A stretch of 64,000 nt of DNA from Bradyrhizobium altum. Its GTDB lineage: Bacteria; Pseudomonadota; Alphaproteobacteria; Rhizobiales; Xanthobacteraceae. Location: NCBI RefSeq assembly GCF_020889705.1, contig NZ_JACMYP010000002.1, forward strand, positions 124,001 through 188,000, in the 5' to 3' direction. The position numbers were made by a program, and so were the translations under genes. The notes beneath the pieces were generated by a model. It saw only the letters and a list, made by a program, of their open reading frames with translations. It had not been told where the DNA came from and made no database searches. This document shows positions 25,849 through 33,944 of the stretch, one piece after another (within the stretch, counting starts at the first letter, position 1; every line of letters begins with the position of its first letter).

Positions 25849-26721
25849 TTAGGTGGCTTCGTCGACGACGCCGTTGCGCAGGATGCCGACGCCTTCGGCC
25901 TCGACCTCGACGACATCGCCGGGCTTCAGATAGCGCGGCGGATCGAACCGCGCACCTGCGCCAGTCGGAGTGCCAGTGACGATGATGTCGCCGGGAACCA
26001 GCGTCGTGAAGGTCGAAATGTAGTTGATGAGGTAGCGGAAGCCGAAGATCAAGCGCGAGGTGCGGTCGTCCTGCCTGACTTCGCCGTTGACCCGTGTGGT
26101 CAGCTTGATATCGGCGATCTGCGCCTCGCTGGTGTAGGGCACGATCCACGGGCCGAGACTGCCGGTGGAATCGAAATTCTTGCCCTGGGTGACGTTGAAC
26201 TTGGCGTGGCGCACCCAGTCGCGGATGGTGCCTTCATTGCAGAGCGTGATCGCGGCGATGTGATCGAGCGCGGCGCTCTCGGGGATATGCCGGCCGGCCT
26301 TGCCGATCACCAGCACCAGCTCGCCCTCATAGTCGAGCTGCGGCGAGACGCGCGGCCGCACCACCGGCGTGTTGTGACCAACAAAGGAGCGCGGCACCCG
26401 CAGGAACATGCTCGGATATTTCGGCGCGTCCGAGCCGTCCTTGTACTCGGCATTGCGGTCGGGATAGTTGACGCCGATGCAGATGATCTTGTCCGGCGCC
26501 GGGATCGGCGGCTGCCAGGTGACCGCGTCCAGCGCGACGTCGGGCGCGCGCTTGGCGGCGTCCTCGACAAGCCTGGTCAGTGCGCCGGCGGCAATCGCCT
26601 CGCGCAGCGTCGGATAGTCCTTGGCGAAGCGCGACGAGAGGTCGACGATGCCGGTGTCGGTGACGGCGCCATATTGCGAGGCGCCGTTGACGGAATAGGT
26701 GGCGAGGCAAGGGGCTGACAT
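25849..26721 (-). CDS. fumarylacetoacetate-hydrolase family protein, probable HpaG-type isomerase/decarboxylase
   Basis: A 290-residue FAH-family enzyme with the metal-binding segment DYEGELVLVIGK near residues 131-140 and the conserved C-terminal VPGDIIVTGTPTG. In the homoprotocatechuate pathway a two-domain HpaG isomerises and decarboxylates the ring-fission product. Here there is a single domain of normal FAH length, so it may do one of the two steps. It lies between hpaD and the TPP enzyme on the same strand. No strong ribosome site precedes the ATG. Confidence 0.85.
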   Translation of the reverse strand: MSAPCLATYSVNGASQYGAVTDTGIVDLSSRFAKDYPTLREAIAAGALTRLVEDAAKRAPDVALDAVTWQPPIPAPDKIICIGVNYPDRNAEYKDGSDAPKYPSMFLRVPRSFVGHNTPVVRPRVSPQLDYEGELVLVIGKAGRHIPESAALDHIAAITLCNEGTIRDWVRHAKFNVTQGKNFDSTGSLGPWIVPYTSEAQIADIKLTTRVNGEVRQDDRTSRLIFGFRYLINYISTFTTLVPGDIIVTGTPTGAGARFDPPRYLKPGDVVEVEAEGVGILRNGVVDEAT

Positions 26722-26740
26722 TAGCTATCCAATTCTTGAT

Positions 26741-26874
26741 GTCGTCCCGGCGAAGGCCGGGACCCATACGCCGCGGCCATCGGAATGGGTACGCGGCTAG
26801 ACATTCTTTCGGCAACCCTATCCGGTGGTTATGGGTCCCGGCTCCGTGCGCAATCGCGCACTCGGCCGGGACCA
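26741..26874. repeat. family A palindromic repeat (copy 6) with nested palindrome
   Basis: Left end GTCGTCCCGGCGAAGG. In the right hairpin the usual loop is replaced by GTGCGCAATCGCGCAC (26846-26861), so the right arm reads GGGTCCCGGCT, palindrome, GGCCGGGACC. It lies between hpaD and the FAH gene. Confidence 0.85.
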
Positions 26875-26894
26875 CGTGTGAAGGGAGGCGTGCA

Positions 26895-27878
26895 CTAGTC
26901 TGCAACCAGCACGTCGGCGACGAAGCGGGGCTCGCGCACCGCCTGGCCGGCGAAGGTCGAACCTTCCTCGAACCAGGAGCGCGGCGCCGGTGCGCCCCAC
27001 AGCGTCTGGCGGCGCGGATCGCGCAGCGACCAGCGCAGCGGCTCGTGGTCGTGATCGCCGGTGAAATAGTCGCTGGTGTAAAGCTCGATGCGGTGGCCGT
27101 CGGGATCGCGAATGTAGAGGAAGAAGGCGTTGGAGATGCCGTGCCGGCCCGGCCCGCGCTCGATGTTCGCGAGGAAGCCTGAGGAGGCCATCACGTCGCA
27201 GAGATGCACGATGTTCATCGCGGTCGGCACCCAATAGGCGATGTGATGCAGGCGCGGGCCACGGCCGTTGGTGATGGCGAAGTCGTGGACATTGCCCTTG
27301 CGATGCATCCAGGCGGCTGCGATGCGGCCGTTGTCGCCGTCCTCCTCGGCATATTCGGTGAGGCGGAAACCGAGCCGGGCGTAGAAGTCGACGGTGTCCT
27401 GCACTTCGGCGGCGAACACGTTGAAATGGTCGAGCCGCTGCGGATGGCAGCCCTTGTAGAGATCGTAGCGCCGCAACAGATGCGGGCGCTTCTCCATCGT
27501 GGCGTAGAGCTCGATCTGGAAGCCGAACGGATCGGTGAATAGCAGCGTGCGGCCCTGGAACGGCTGGTCGACGAAGGCATAGGCGATGCCGTTCTCGGAG
27601 CAGAACGCCGCCGCCTTGTCGAGGTCGCCGTCATTGCCGACCTTGAAACCGAGGCGGTTGCAGGCAGCCTTCGCCGCCTTGCGCAGCACCACCGAGTGAT
27701 GCTGGTGCTCCTCGCTGGCACGCAGATACACCGATTTGTCGTCGCGGTCCTCGATATGGAGGCCGACGGTCTTCTCGTAGAAGGTGGCGCTCTTCTCCAA
27801 ATCCGTGACGTCGAGCACGGCGTGGCTGCAGCGGATGATGTTGAACGGTGGATCGAAAACGTGGGTCGGAGCGGGCAT
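26895..27878 (-). CDS. hpaD: 3,4-dihydroxyphenylacetate 2,3-dioxygenase (VOC-type extradiol)
   Basis: A 328-residue vicinal-oxygen-chelate extradiol dioxygenase with duplicated half-domains. Fe ligands are visible at about H149 (RLDHFNVF), H212 (RLHHIAYW) and E264 (HRIELYTSDY), close to the spacing known for homoprotocatechuate 2,3-dioxygenase. It opens the aromatic ring of homoprotocatechuate to 5-carboxymethyl-2-hydroxymuconate semialdehyde. The ATG at 27878 has GAGGAAAC upstream; a frame from 27905 adds nine doubtful residues. It is followed by hpaE-side genes in the same operon direction. Confidence 0.93.
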   Translation of the reverse strand: MPAPTHVFDPPFNIIRCSHAVLDVTDLEKSATFYEKTVGLHIEDRDDKSVYLRASEEHQHHSVVLRKAAKAACNRLGFKVGNDGDLDKAAAFCSENGIAYAFVDQPFQGRTLLFTDPFGFQIELYATMEKRPHLLRRYDLYKGCHPQRLDHFNVFAAEVQDTVDFYARLGFRLTEYAEEDGDNGRIAAAWMHRKGNVHDFAITNGRGPRLHHIAYWVPTAMNIVHLCDVMASSGFLANIERGPGRHGISNAFFLYIRDPDGHRIELYTSDYFTGDHDHEPLRWSLRDPRRQTLWGAPAPRSWFEEGSTFAGQAVREPRFVADVLVAD

Positions 27879-27900
27879 CGGTGTTTCCTCAATTTGGCTC

Positions 27901-27999
27901 GTCATTCCGGGATGCGCCTCTTGGCGCAGGCCCGGAATCCATACTCACGATCGTGGTTATGGATTCCGGGCTCGCCGCTACGCGTCGCCCCGGAATGAC
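27901..27999. repeat. family B palindromic repeat (copy 3)
   Basis: Ends GTCATTCCGGGATG and CCCCGGAATGAC are inverted repeats, with the facing inner pair CCGGAATCCATA and TATGGATTCCGG. It lies between hpaE and hpaD inside the operon. Confidence 0.87.
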
Positions 28000-28007
28000 A
28001 GTGCTGG

Positions 28008-29552
28008 CTAGATTCCCAGTTTCTGAATCTTGTGCGTCCCGCGAGCGAGCGAGACGTGCTTGGTTTCCATGTAGAAGTCGAACGAGTAGTCGCCGCCGTC
28101 GCGGCCGATGCCGGAGGCTTTCATGCCGCCGAACGGGGTCGGCAGGTGGCGGACGTTTTCCGAGTTGAGCCAGATCATGCCGGCTTCGAGCGCATCCGCG
28201 ACGCGCAGCGCGCGGCCCATGTCGCCGGTCCAGACATAGCCGGTCAGGCCGTATTGCACGCCATTGGCGATCTCGATGGCGTCAGCCTCGTCCTTGAACG
28301 GGATCACGGTCAGGAACGGTCCGAACACCTCTTCCTGCGCGACGCGCATGTTTGCGTTGGCGCCGGTGACCAGCGTCGGCTGCACATAGTGGCCGCCGCC
28401 GGGGCCGTCATGCGGCTTGCCGCCGACCGCGATCGTGGCGCCGTCCTTCTTGGCGACGTCGAAATAGCTGCAGACCTTGGCCAGATGCCGCTCATGGATC
28501 AGCGGGCCGATTTCGGTTGCGGGATCGAGCGGGTGACCGACCTTGAGCGCCCTGACGCGCGCAGTCAGCTTCTCGACGAACTTGTCGGCAACACTCGCTT
28601 GAACCAGCAGCCGGCTCGACGACGTGCAGCGCTCGCCATTGAGCGAGTAGATCATGAACACAACCGCATCGAGCGCGCGGTCGAGATCGGCATCGTCGAA
28701 CACGATCACCGGATTCTTGCCGCCGAGCTCGAAATGCACCCGCTTCAGGGTCGGCGCACCCTGCGCCATGATTGCCGAGCCCGTCGTGCTCTCGCCGACG
28801 AAGCCGATCGCCTTGATCGCGGGGTGCTCGGTCAGCGCCTTGCCGGCGTCCTCGCCGAAGCCGTGCACGGTGTTGAACACGCCATCGGGCAGACCGGCGT
28901 GCCTGGCCAGCTTGACCAGCAGGTCGGCGGTCACCGGCGACCATTCCGCCGGCTTGTGCACCACCGTGCAGCCCGCGGCCAGCGCAGGCGCGATCTTCCA
29001 GGTCGACAGCATGAACGGCGTGTTCCACGGCGTGATCACGCCGACCGGACCGATCGGCACGCGGGTCGAGATGTTCCAGTGCTCGTCCGATGGCGTGTTG
29101 AAGCCGTCGCGGGCCTCCCCGCATTTGTCGGCGAAGAAGCGGAAATTCTCCGCCGCGCGGATCGCGGCCTTGGCCATGAAGCGGTGCGCCTGGCCGGTGT
29201 CGATGCATTCGAGCACGGCGATGTCGTCGGCGCGCTCCTCGATCGCATCGGCGACGCGATGCAGCACCTTGCGGCGCTGGGCTGCCGGCATGTCACGCCA
29301 GCCCTTGAAGGCCTTGGCCGCCGCGGTTGCCGCGCGGTCGATATCCTCGGCATTGCCGCGCGCCACGGTCGAAAGCACCGTGCCGTCGATCGGTGATTTC
29401 GTCTCGAAGGTCTGGCCGGAGGCCGCCGGCACGACCTTGCCGTCAATCACATGGCCGATGCCTTCTGCTTTCAACTTGGCGAGCAGCGGGCCCGCGCGAT
29501 CGCGATTGGCCTGGAACACGTCGGCTGATGATTTCGCTGTCGCTTTATCCAT
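28008..29552 (-). CDS. hpaE: 5-carboxymethyl-2-hydroxymuconate semialdehyde dehydrogenase
   Basis: A 514-residue NAD-dependent aldehyde dehydrogenase. The catalytic cysteine is in NGERCTSSSRLL near residue 306, the general-base glutamate in FELGGKNPV near 276, and the cofactor motif in GFVGESTTGS. It oxidises the ring-fission semialdehyde to 5-carboxymethyl-2-hydroxymuconate. The start overlaps the hpaF stop by 8 bases, so the two are translationally coupled. The HpaE assignment rests on operon position plus family. The N-terminal region is slightly long, and an internal start is possible. Confidence 0.92.
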   Translation of the reverse strand: MDKATAKSSADVFQANRDRAGPLLAKLKAEGIGHVIDGKVVPAASGQTFETKSPIDGTVLSTVARGNAEDIDRAATAAAKAFKGWRDMPAAQRRKVLHRVADAIEERADDIAVLECIDTGQAHRFMAKAAIRAAENFRFFADKCGEARDGFNTPSDEHWNISTRVPIGPVGVITPWNTPFMLSTWKIAPALAAGCTVVHKPAEWSPVTADLLVKLARHAGLPDGVFNTVHGFGEDAGKALTEHPAIKAIGFVGESTTGSAIMAQGAPTLKRVHFELGGKNPVIVFDDADLDRALDAVVFMIYSLNGERCTSSSRLLVQASVADKFVEKLTARVRALKVGHPLDPATEIGPLIHERHLAKVCSYFDVAKKDGATIAVGGKPHDGPGGGHYVQPTLVTGANANMRVAQEEVFGPFLTVIPFKDEADAIEIANGVQYGLTGYVWTGDMGRALRVADALEAGMIWLNSENVRHLPTPFGGMKASGIGRDGGDYSFDFYMETKHVSLARGTHKIQKLGI

Positions 29553-29943
29553 TGACCGTCTCCACCTTCAGTGCGTCGTGGATGTTGTTGCGTTTCCAGC
29601 TGGTTTCCTTGTCGTTGATCTGCATGTCGAACGACAGAGCGAACTTGCTGTTGGCGAATACCGGATCGAGATGGGCCGACAGCGCCTTGAAGATGTGCTC
29701 GCCGGCCTTCTTGCGCGCGGCGAGGTCGCGGCCTTCGCCGAGCCGCAGCATCATGTCGAGGAAGCCGTAATTCTTGCGGCCGTCGGCGATCGCGTAGTGC
29801 TCGCATCTGATGGCGCGCACGCGGATGCCGCCGAGCGGGAAGATGCCGGTCTCGACCGCGGCCTTGCGGACCAGTTCGACCGTCGCGCCCATGTCGACGA
29901 GGTCGTCGAGATTGGCGGAGTATTCAATCGTGAAATGCGGCAT
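29545..29943 (-). CDS. hpaF: 5-carboxymethyl-2-hydroxymuconate delta-isomerase
   Basis: A 132-residue tautomerase-superfamily enzyme. After the initiator Met comes proline (MPHFTIEYS), the catalytic Pro1 of this superfamily. It isomerises 5-carboxymethyl-2-hydroxymuconate to 5-oxopent-3-ene-1,2,5-tricarboxylate. Length matches the E. coli protein (about 126 residues). AGGAG lies about six bases before the ATG. It follows hpaH by 21 bases. Confidence 0.93.
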   Translation of the reverse strand: MPHFTIEYSANLDDLVDMGATVELVRKAAVETGIFPLGGIRVRAIRCEHYAIADGRKNYGFLDMMLRLGEGRDLAARKKAGEHIFKALSAHLDPVFANSKFALSFDMQINDKETSWKRNNIHDALKVETVNG

Positions 29944-29964
29944 GCAGCGCTCCTGCTGAGTGCG

Positions 29965-30774
29965 TCAGGCGAAGTAGCAGCTCACGGACCCGTAAGGTCC
30001 GTAGTCGGCCTGGATGGTGTCGCCCTTGCGGGTCTCGATCGGGCGGATGAAGGAGCCTGCCAGCACGATTTGTCCGGCCTCCAGCGCCAGCCCGTTCGGC
30101 GCGATCTTGTTGGCGAGCCATGCCACCGCGGTCGCCGGATGATTCAACACGCCGGCGGCCAGACCGGTTTCCTCGAGCTGGCCGTTTCGGAAGCAGAGCG
30201 CGCCGATCCAGCGCAGATCCGCTTCCAGCGGGCGGATCGGCCGGCCGCCGAGCACAATGCCGGCATTGGCGGCGTTGTCGGCGATGGTGTCGAAGATCTT
30301 GCGCGTCGCCTTGGTCTCGGGGTCGACGCGCTCGACCCTGGTATCCAGGATCTCCAGGGCCGGCACCACGAAGTCGGTGGCGTTGAGCACGTCGAACAGC
30401 GTGCAGTTCGGTCCCGCCAGGCGATGCTTCATCACGAAGGCGAGCTCGGCCTCGACGCGGGTTGCGATGAAGCGGTCGGTGGTCGGCACCAGGCCGCCAT
30501 CGGCAAAGAACATGTCGTCGAGCAGGATGCCTGAATCCGGCTCGTCGATATTGAGCGCGCTCTGCATCGCCTTCGAGGTCAGGCCGATCTTGTGGCCCTT
30601 GACGACGCGCCCCTGCGCCACCTTCATCTCGACCCAGGCCTTCTGAATCGCGTAGGCGTCTTCGAGGGTAATGCGGGGGTACTCCAGCGAGAGCTGGCGG
30701 ATTTGCTTGCGGGTCGTTTCCGCGTTGTCGAGCCGTTGGGCGGCAGCGCGGATATCGTCCTTGGAGAGGGCCAT
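29965..30774 (-). CDS. hpaH: 2-oxo-hept-4-ene-1,7-dioate hydratase
   Basis: A 269-residue hydratase of the FAH/MhpD-like fold that adds water to 2-oxohept-3/4-ene-1,7-dioate before aldol cleavage. Matches to the family include KIGLTSKAMQ, EAELAFVMKHRL and GVLNHPATAVAWLANK. It is the first gene of the minus-strand hpa operon (hpaH, hpaF, hpaE, hpaD, FAH, TPP enzyme). The intergenic region upstream is shared with divergent hpaR and carries two palindromes. No good Shine-Dalgarno precedes the ATG. Confidence 0.93.
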   Translation of the reverse strand: MALSKDDIRAAAQRLDNAETTRKQIRQLSLEYPRITLEDAYAIQKAWVEMKVAQGRVVKGHKIGLTSKAMQSALNIDEPDSGILLDDMFFADGGLVPTTDRFIATRVEAELAFVMKHRLAGPNCTLFDVLNATDFVVPALEILDTRVERVDPETKATRKIFDTIADNAANAGIVLGGRPIRPLEADLRWIGALCFRNGQLEETGLAAGVLNHPATAVAWLANKIAPNGLALEAGQIVLAGSFIRPIETRKGDTIQADYGPYGSVSCYFA

Positions 30775-30808
30775 GCGTGATACACAAAAGTGGATGCCGG
30801 GGAGATGA

Positions 30809-30820
30809 TTAACATGTTAA
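30809..30820. promoter_or_regulatory. 12-bp perfect palindrome, candidate HpaR operator
   Basis: TTAACATGTTAA is a perfect palindrome 35 bases upstream of the hpaH start and 66 bases upstream of hpaR. MarR-family regulators bind AT-rich palindromes of this kind. A second palindrome, CAAAATTTTG, lies at 30859-30868, 18 bases before hpaR. Assignment to HpaR is an inference from position. Confidence 0.6.
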
Positions 30821-30885
30821 GTGAATTCCCGCAAACTGAATCAGGGCATGTTGCAACGCAAAATTTTGTTGCGGTGGATTAGGCG

Positions 30886-31419
30886 ATGGCGCGCAAGAAA
30901 TTGGATGAGACCCGGCAGGGGCAGGGCGACGACGCGTCGTCGCGACGGACCCCGATGCGCGAATTCTCGCGCTCGCTGCCGATGTCGCTGCTCCGTGCGC
31001 GCGAGGCAGTGATGCGGCAGTTCCGTCCGTCGCTGCGCAATCACGGGCTGACCGAGCAGCAGTGGCGGATTTTGCGTGCGCTCACCGCGGTCGACGAGAT
31101 CGAGGTCACCGAGCTCGCCCGCGTGGCGTTCCTGCTCGGCCCGAGCCTGTCGCGTATCCTGCGCGATCTCGAGGCCCGCGCGTTGATCGAGCGCAAGGCG
31201 GCGGAGAACGACGGGCGGCGCGCGGTGGTCTCGATCTCCGCCAAGGGGTTGAAGCTGATCGAGGCGGTGGCGCCGACGTCGGAGGCGATCTACGCCGAGA
31301 TCACACGACGATATGGCGCGCGCAAGCTTGCCGAGTTGCACGAAATGCTGGGCGCGCTGGAGGCAAGCCTCGCCGGAATGGGCTCGGCCGATGACGCCGA
31401 GGTCGAGACTGACGAGTAG
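30886..31419 (+). CDS. hpaR: MarR-family repressor of homoprotocatechuate degradation
   Basis: A 177-residue winged-helix regulator. The MarR core runs from LSMSLLRAREAV-like helices through HGLTEQQWRILRAL to LIERKAAENDGRRAVVSIS, with the recognition helix near SLSRILRDLEARALI. It diverges from the hpa operon, which is the position of HpaR in known clusters. It carries an N-terminal arginine-rich extension and an acidic C-terminal tail. It is probably relieved by 4-hydroxyphenylacetate or homoprotocatechuate (known for the family, not shown here). Confidence 0.88.
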   Translation: MARKKLDETRQGQGDDASSRRTPMREFSRSLPMSLLRAREAVMRQFRPSLRNHGLTEQQWRILRALTAVDEIEVTELARVAFLLGPSLSRILRDLEARALIERKAAENDGRRAVVSISAKGLKLIEAVAPTSEAIYAEITRRYGARKLAELHEMLGALEASLAGMGSADDAEVETDE

Positions 31420-31443
31420 CACGACGATGCGCGGCAATGCCGC

Positions 31444-32439
31444 TCAGGCCATGTAGGGCACGCGCGAGATCACGTTGATGGCCCGGAATTCGGCGATCCA
31501 GCCCGCGACCTTGGAGTGGGACCATTCGATATGGCGGCGCAAGGTCGCGGCGGCCGCGTCGCCGTCGCGGGCGCGCAAGGCTTCGATGATCACCAGATGC
31601 TCGTCCATGAAGGAATCGATCTGCGGCGCGGTCAGCGCGACCTGGATGTGCTTGCCGATCACGAAGGCGCAGTGGGTGCGCTTGAGCGCTTCGACCATCT
31701 CGCGATTGATGCCGTAACCCAGGCAGCGGATATGGAGGTCGCCCTCGATCTCATCGAGCTCGCCGACGCCGACGCGGCTGCGGAATTGGATGCCCTCGCG
31801 CAGCCGCTCCGCCATCCGGTCAAGCAGTGCGGTCGGAATCCTCGTTGCAGCGGATTTGAGGAGCAGCGGCTCGAGGGTTGCGCGCACCTCGAAGATGTCG
31901 CGCAGGCGATCCTCATCGAGCGGCACGACATACCAATGAGCCTTCGCGCCTTTCTCCAGGATTCCGATCGCCTGCGCACGTAGCAGCAAATTGCGCGCAA
32001 CCGTGCGCCCGACTCGGAAGTGCCGCGCCAATGCGAGCTCGCTGACGCGGAAGCGTCCGAACAGCGACCGGTAGATGATCTCGCGTTCGAGCTTGTAATA
32101 GAGCGTATCCCAGGCGTCGCTGCGCACCGCCTCGACGGGGCCGTCGGTCAGCCCAAACATCTCCGGCGTGATCGGGACGCGCCGCGGGTCAACCTTGCGC
32201 CTGCCGGCGATGACGCCGCGGCCATCGAAGCGGCGCACCAGGCCGATGTGCTCGAGCTGTTCGAAGGCCTGCCGTACCGGCGAGCGGCTGGAGCCGAACA
32301 AGGTCGCGATCGCCGATTCGGAGAGAACCGTGCCGGGTGGCACGTCACCGGCCCGGATGTGCTTCGCCAATGCGCTCTTGATCAGCGCATAGGCCGGCTG
32401 TTTTCGTCTGGTCTGCGATTTCGCTCTTGGAATCGACAT
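31444..32439 (-). CDS. GntR-family regulator with two winged-helix domains and an FCD domain
   Basis: A 331-residue regulator. The first GntR winged helix covers about residues 15-80 (LSESAIATLFGSSRSPVRQA). A second winged-helix-like unit is visible at about 110-175 (RVSELALARHFRVGRTVARN). The C-terminal FCD sensor begins near DIFEVRATLEPLLL at 180. Ordinary FadR/FCD regulators have one winged helix and about 230-250 residues, so this protein is about 80 residues longer. It is divergent from the second Liv transporter and probably controls it. The effector is likely a carboxylic acid (inference from FCD). Confidence 0.85.
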   Translation of the reverse strand: MSIPRAKSQTRRKQPAYALIKSALAKHIRAGDVPPGTVLSESAIATLFGSSRSPVRQAFEQLEHIGLVRRFDGRGVIAGRRKVDPRRVPITPEMFGLTDGPVEAVRSDAWDTLYYKLEREIIYRSLFGRFRVSELALARHFRVGRTVARNLLLRAQAIGILEKGAKAHWYVVPLDEDRLRDIFEVRATLEPLLLKSAATRIPTALLDRMAERLREGIQFRSRVGVGELDEIEGDLHIRCLGYGINREMVEALKRTHCAFVIGKHIQVALTAPQIDSFMDEHLVIIEALRARDGDAAAATLRRHIEWSHSKVAGWIAEFRAINVISRVPYMA

Positions 32440-32531
32440 CGGATGACTGCCCGCCGGTCACACTATCACGTGAACCCGTCAAGGTCGCTGGTAGCAGGCA
32501 TTTACGCACCGTTGCCAGCGAACTTTTGACT

Positions 32532-32550
32532 ATTGCGTGCAATGTGCAAT
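32532..32550. promoter_or_regulatory. candidate operator: ATTGC/GCAAT inverted repeat with an added half-site
   Basis: ATTGCGTGCAATGTGCAAT contains an inverted repeat ATTGC-GT-GCAAT (32532-32543) followed by another GTGCAAT half-site. It lies in the 290-bp divergent gap between the GntR regulator and the Liv binding protein, about 90 bases from the regulator start. A regulatory role is a guess from position. Confidence 0.3.
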
Positions 32551-32728
32551 CATGTTTAGCTACCTCAAACGCCAGATCGATGGCCGCCGTTGCGCGTCAT
32601 TTGCGCTGCAGCGGCGCTCACGTTTGTTCGCCGCGCCGATTGATGGCTGCGGATAGGGCAGCAGATCGACGCGTCAGCTCGTTTCAACGCAGCCGATATG
32701 CAAGTCGGCGCACCAAAGGGAGGATTGA

Positions 32729-33874
32729 ATGAAACTGACGAGGCGTGAGTTTTCCGCCGGCTTGGCGGCAGGTCTCGCTGCTCCCGCGCTGATGCGCAGC
32801 GCTTGGGCGCAGGGAGCGACCATCAAGATCGGCATGTGCGTGCCGGTGACCGGACCGGCAGCGGAGCAGGGCCTGTGGGCCCAGAACGGCGCCAAGCTGG
32901 CACTGGCCGCGGTCAACAAGGCCGGCGGCGTGCTCGGCAAGCAGGTCGAGCTCGTCATCGAGGACGACCAGACCACCAATCCGGGCATCGTGCTGGCGTT
33001 CTCCAAGCTTGCCGCGCAATCCGACATCGTTGCCTTCCTCGGCTCGATCCGCTCGACCCAGGTGCAGGCGATGGCGCCCGATGTGATCAAGGTCGGCAAG
33101 CCGGTGATGATCGGCGGCACCAATCCCGATCTCACCCATTCCGGCAATCCGTGGCTGTTCCGCTTCCGCCCGAACGACAATTACTCCGGCCGCGTGATTG
33201 CCGATTTCGGCGTCACCACGCTCGGCAAGAAGAAATGGGCGATCGTCCATTCCACCGACGCCTTCGGCACGGCGGGCGGCAAGGCGCTCACCGAGGCGCT
33301 GACCAAGCTCGGCGCGCCGCCGGTGCTGGACCAGGGCTACGCCAACCAGAGCCAGGACTTCACCCCGGTCGTGCTGGCCGTGAAGCAGTCCGGCGCCGAC
33401 GTGCTCGGCACCTACTTCACCTTCGAGAACGATCTCGGCATCTTTGCCCGGCAGTTGCGCCAGCTCGGCGTCAACATCCCCTGGGTCGGCTCGCCCTCGG
33501 TGGTGGCGGTCTCCTCGACCAAGCTCGCCGGTCCGGCGCTGTTTGGCACCTACGGCGTCGCCGACTTCGCCGAAGACTCGAGCGATACCGCGAAGGCGTT
33601 CGGCAAGTCCTATCGCGATGCCTACAAGACCGCGCCCGACAACCAGAGCGCCTGGCCGTACGACGCGATCACCATCCTGTCGGCGGCGATCAACAAGGCC
33701 GGCTCGACCGATCCGAACAAGATCCGCGACGCCATCCTGGCGACGCAGAAATTCGCCGGTGCCGAAGGTGAGTATAATTTCGACAAGAACGGCGACGGCC
33801 TGCACGGCTACAACGTCGTGAAGAACGACAAGGGCAAGATCGTCTACGACAAGCACATCGACTTCAACGATTGA
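32729..33874 (+). CDS. Liv-type ABC transporter substrate-binding protein, Tat signal
   Basis: A 381-residue type I periplasmic-binding protein. The N-terminus LTRREFSAGLAAGLAAPALM is a twin-arginine signal, with cleavage likely after SAWAQ, unlike the Sec-exported binding protein at 14422. The mature protein begins ATIKIGMCVPVTGP. GGGAGGA precedes the ATG. It heads the second Liv operon. The ligand is unknown; the downstream aldolase and sugar-acid-type dehydratase suggest a carboxylic or sugar acid (inference). Confidence 0.92.
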   Translation: MKLTRREFSAGLAAGLAAPALMRSAWAQGATIKIGMCVPVTGPAAEQGLWAQNGAKLALAAVNKAGGVLGKQVELVIEDDQTTNPGIVLAFSKLAAQSDIVAFLGSIRSTQVQAMAPDVIKVGKPVMIGGTNPDLTHSGNPWLFRFRPNDNYSGRVIADFGVTTLGKKKWAIVHSTDAFGTAGGKALTEALTKLGAPPVLDQGYANQSQDFTPVVLAVKQSGADVLGTYFTFENDLGIFARQLRQLGVNIPWVGSPSVVAVSSTKLAGPALFGTYGVADFAEDSSDTAKAFGKSYRDAYKTAPDNQSAWPYDAITILSAAINKAGSTDPNKIRDAILATQKFAGAEGEYNFDKNGDGLHGYNVVKNDKGKIVYDKHIDFND

Positions 33875-33944
33875 TCGCGGATCGGTCTCGCCGGCGAAAC
33901 CGGCGGGCCGATCTTCCGCGCACACTGACTGATCGAGCGCTGTC

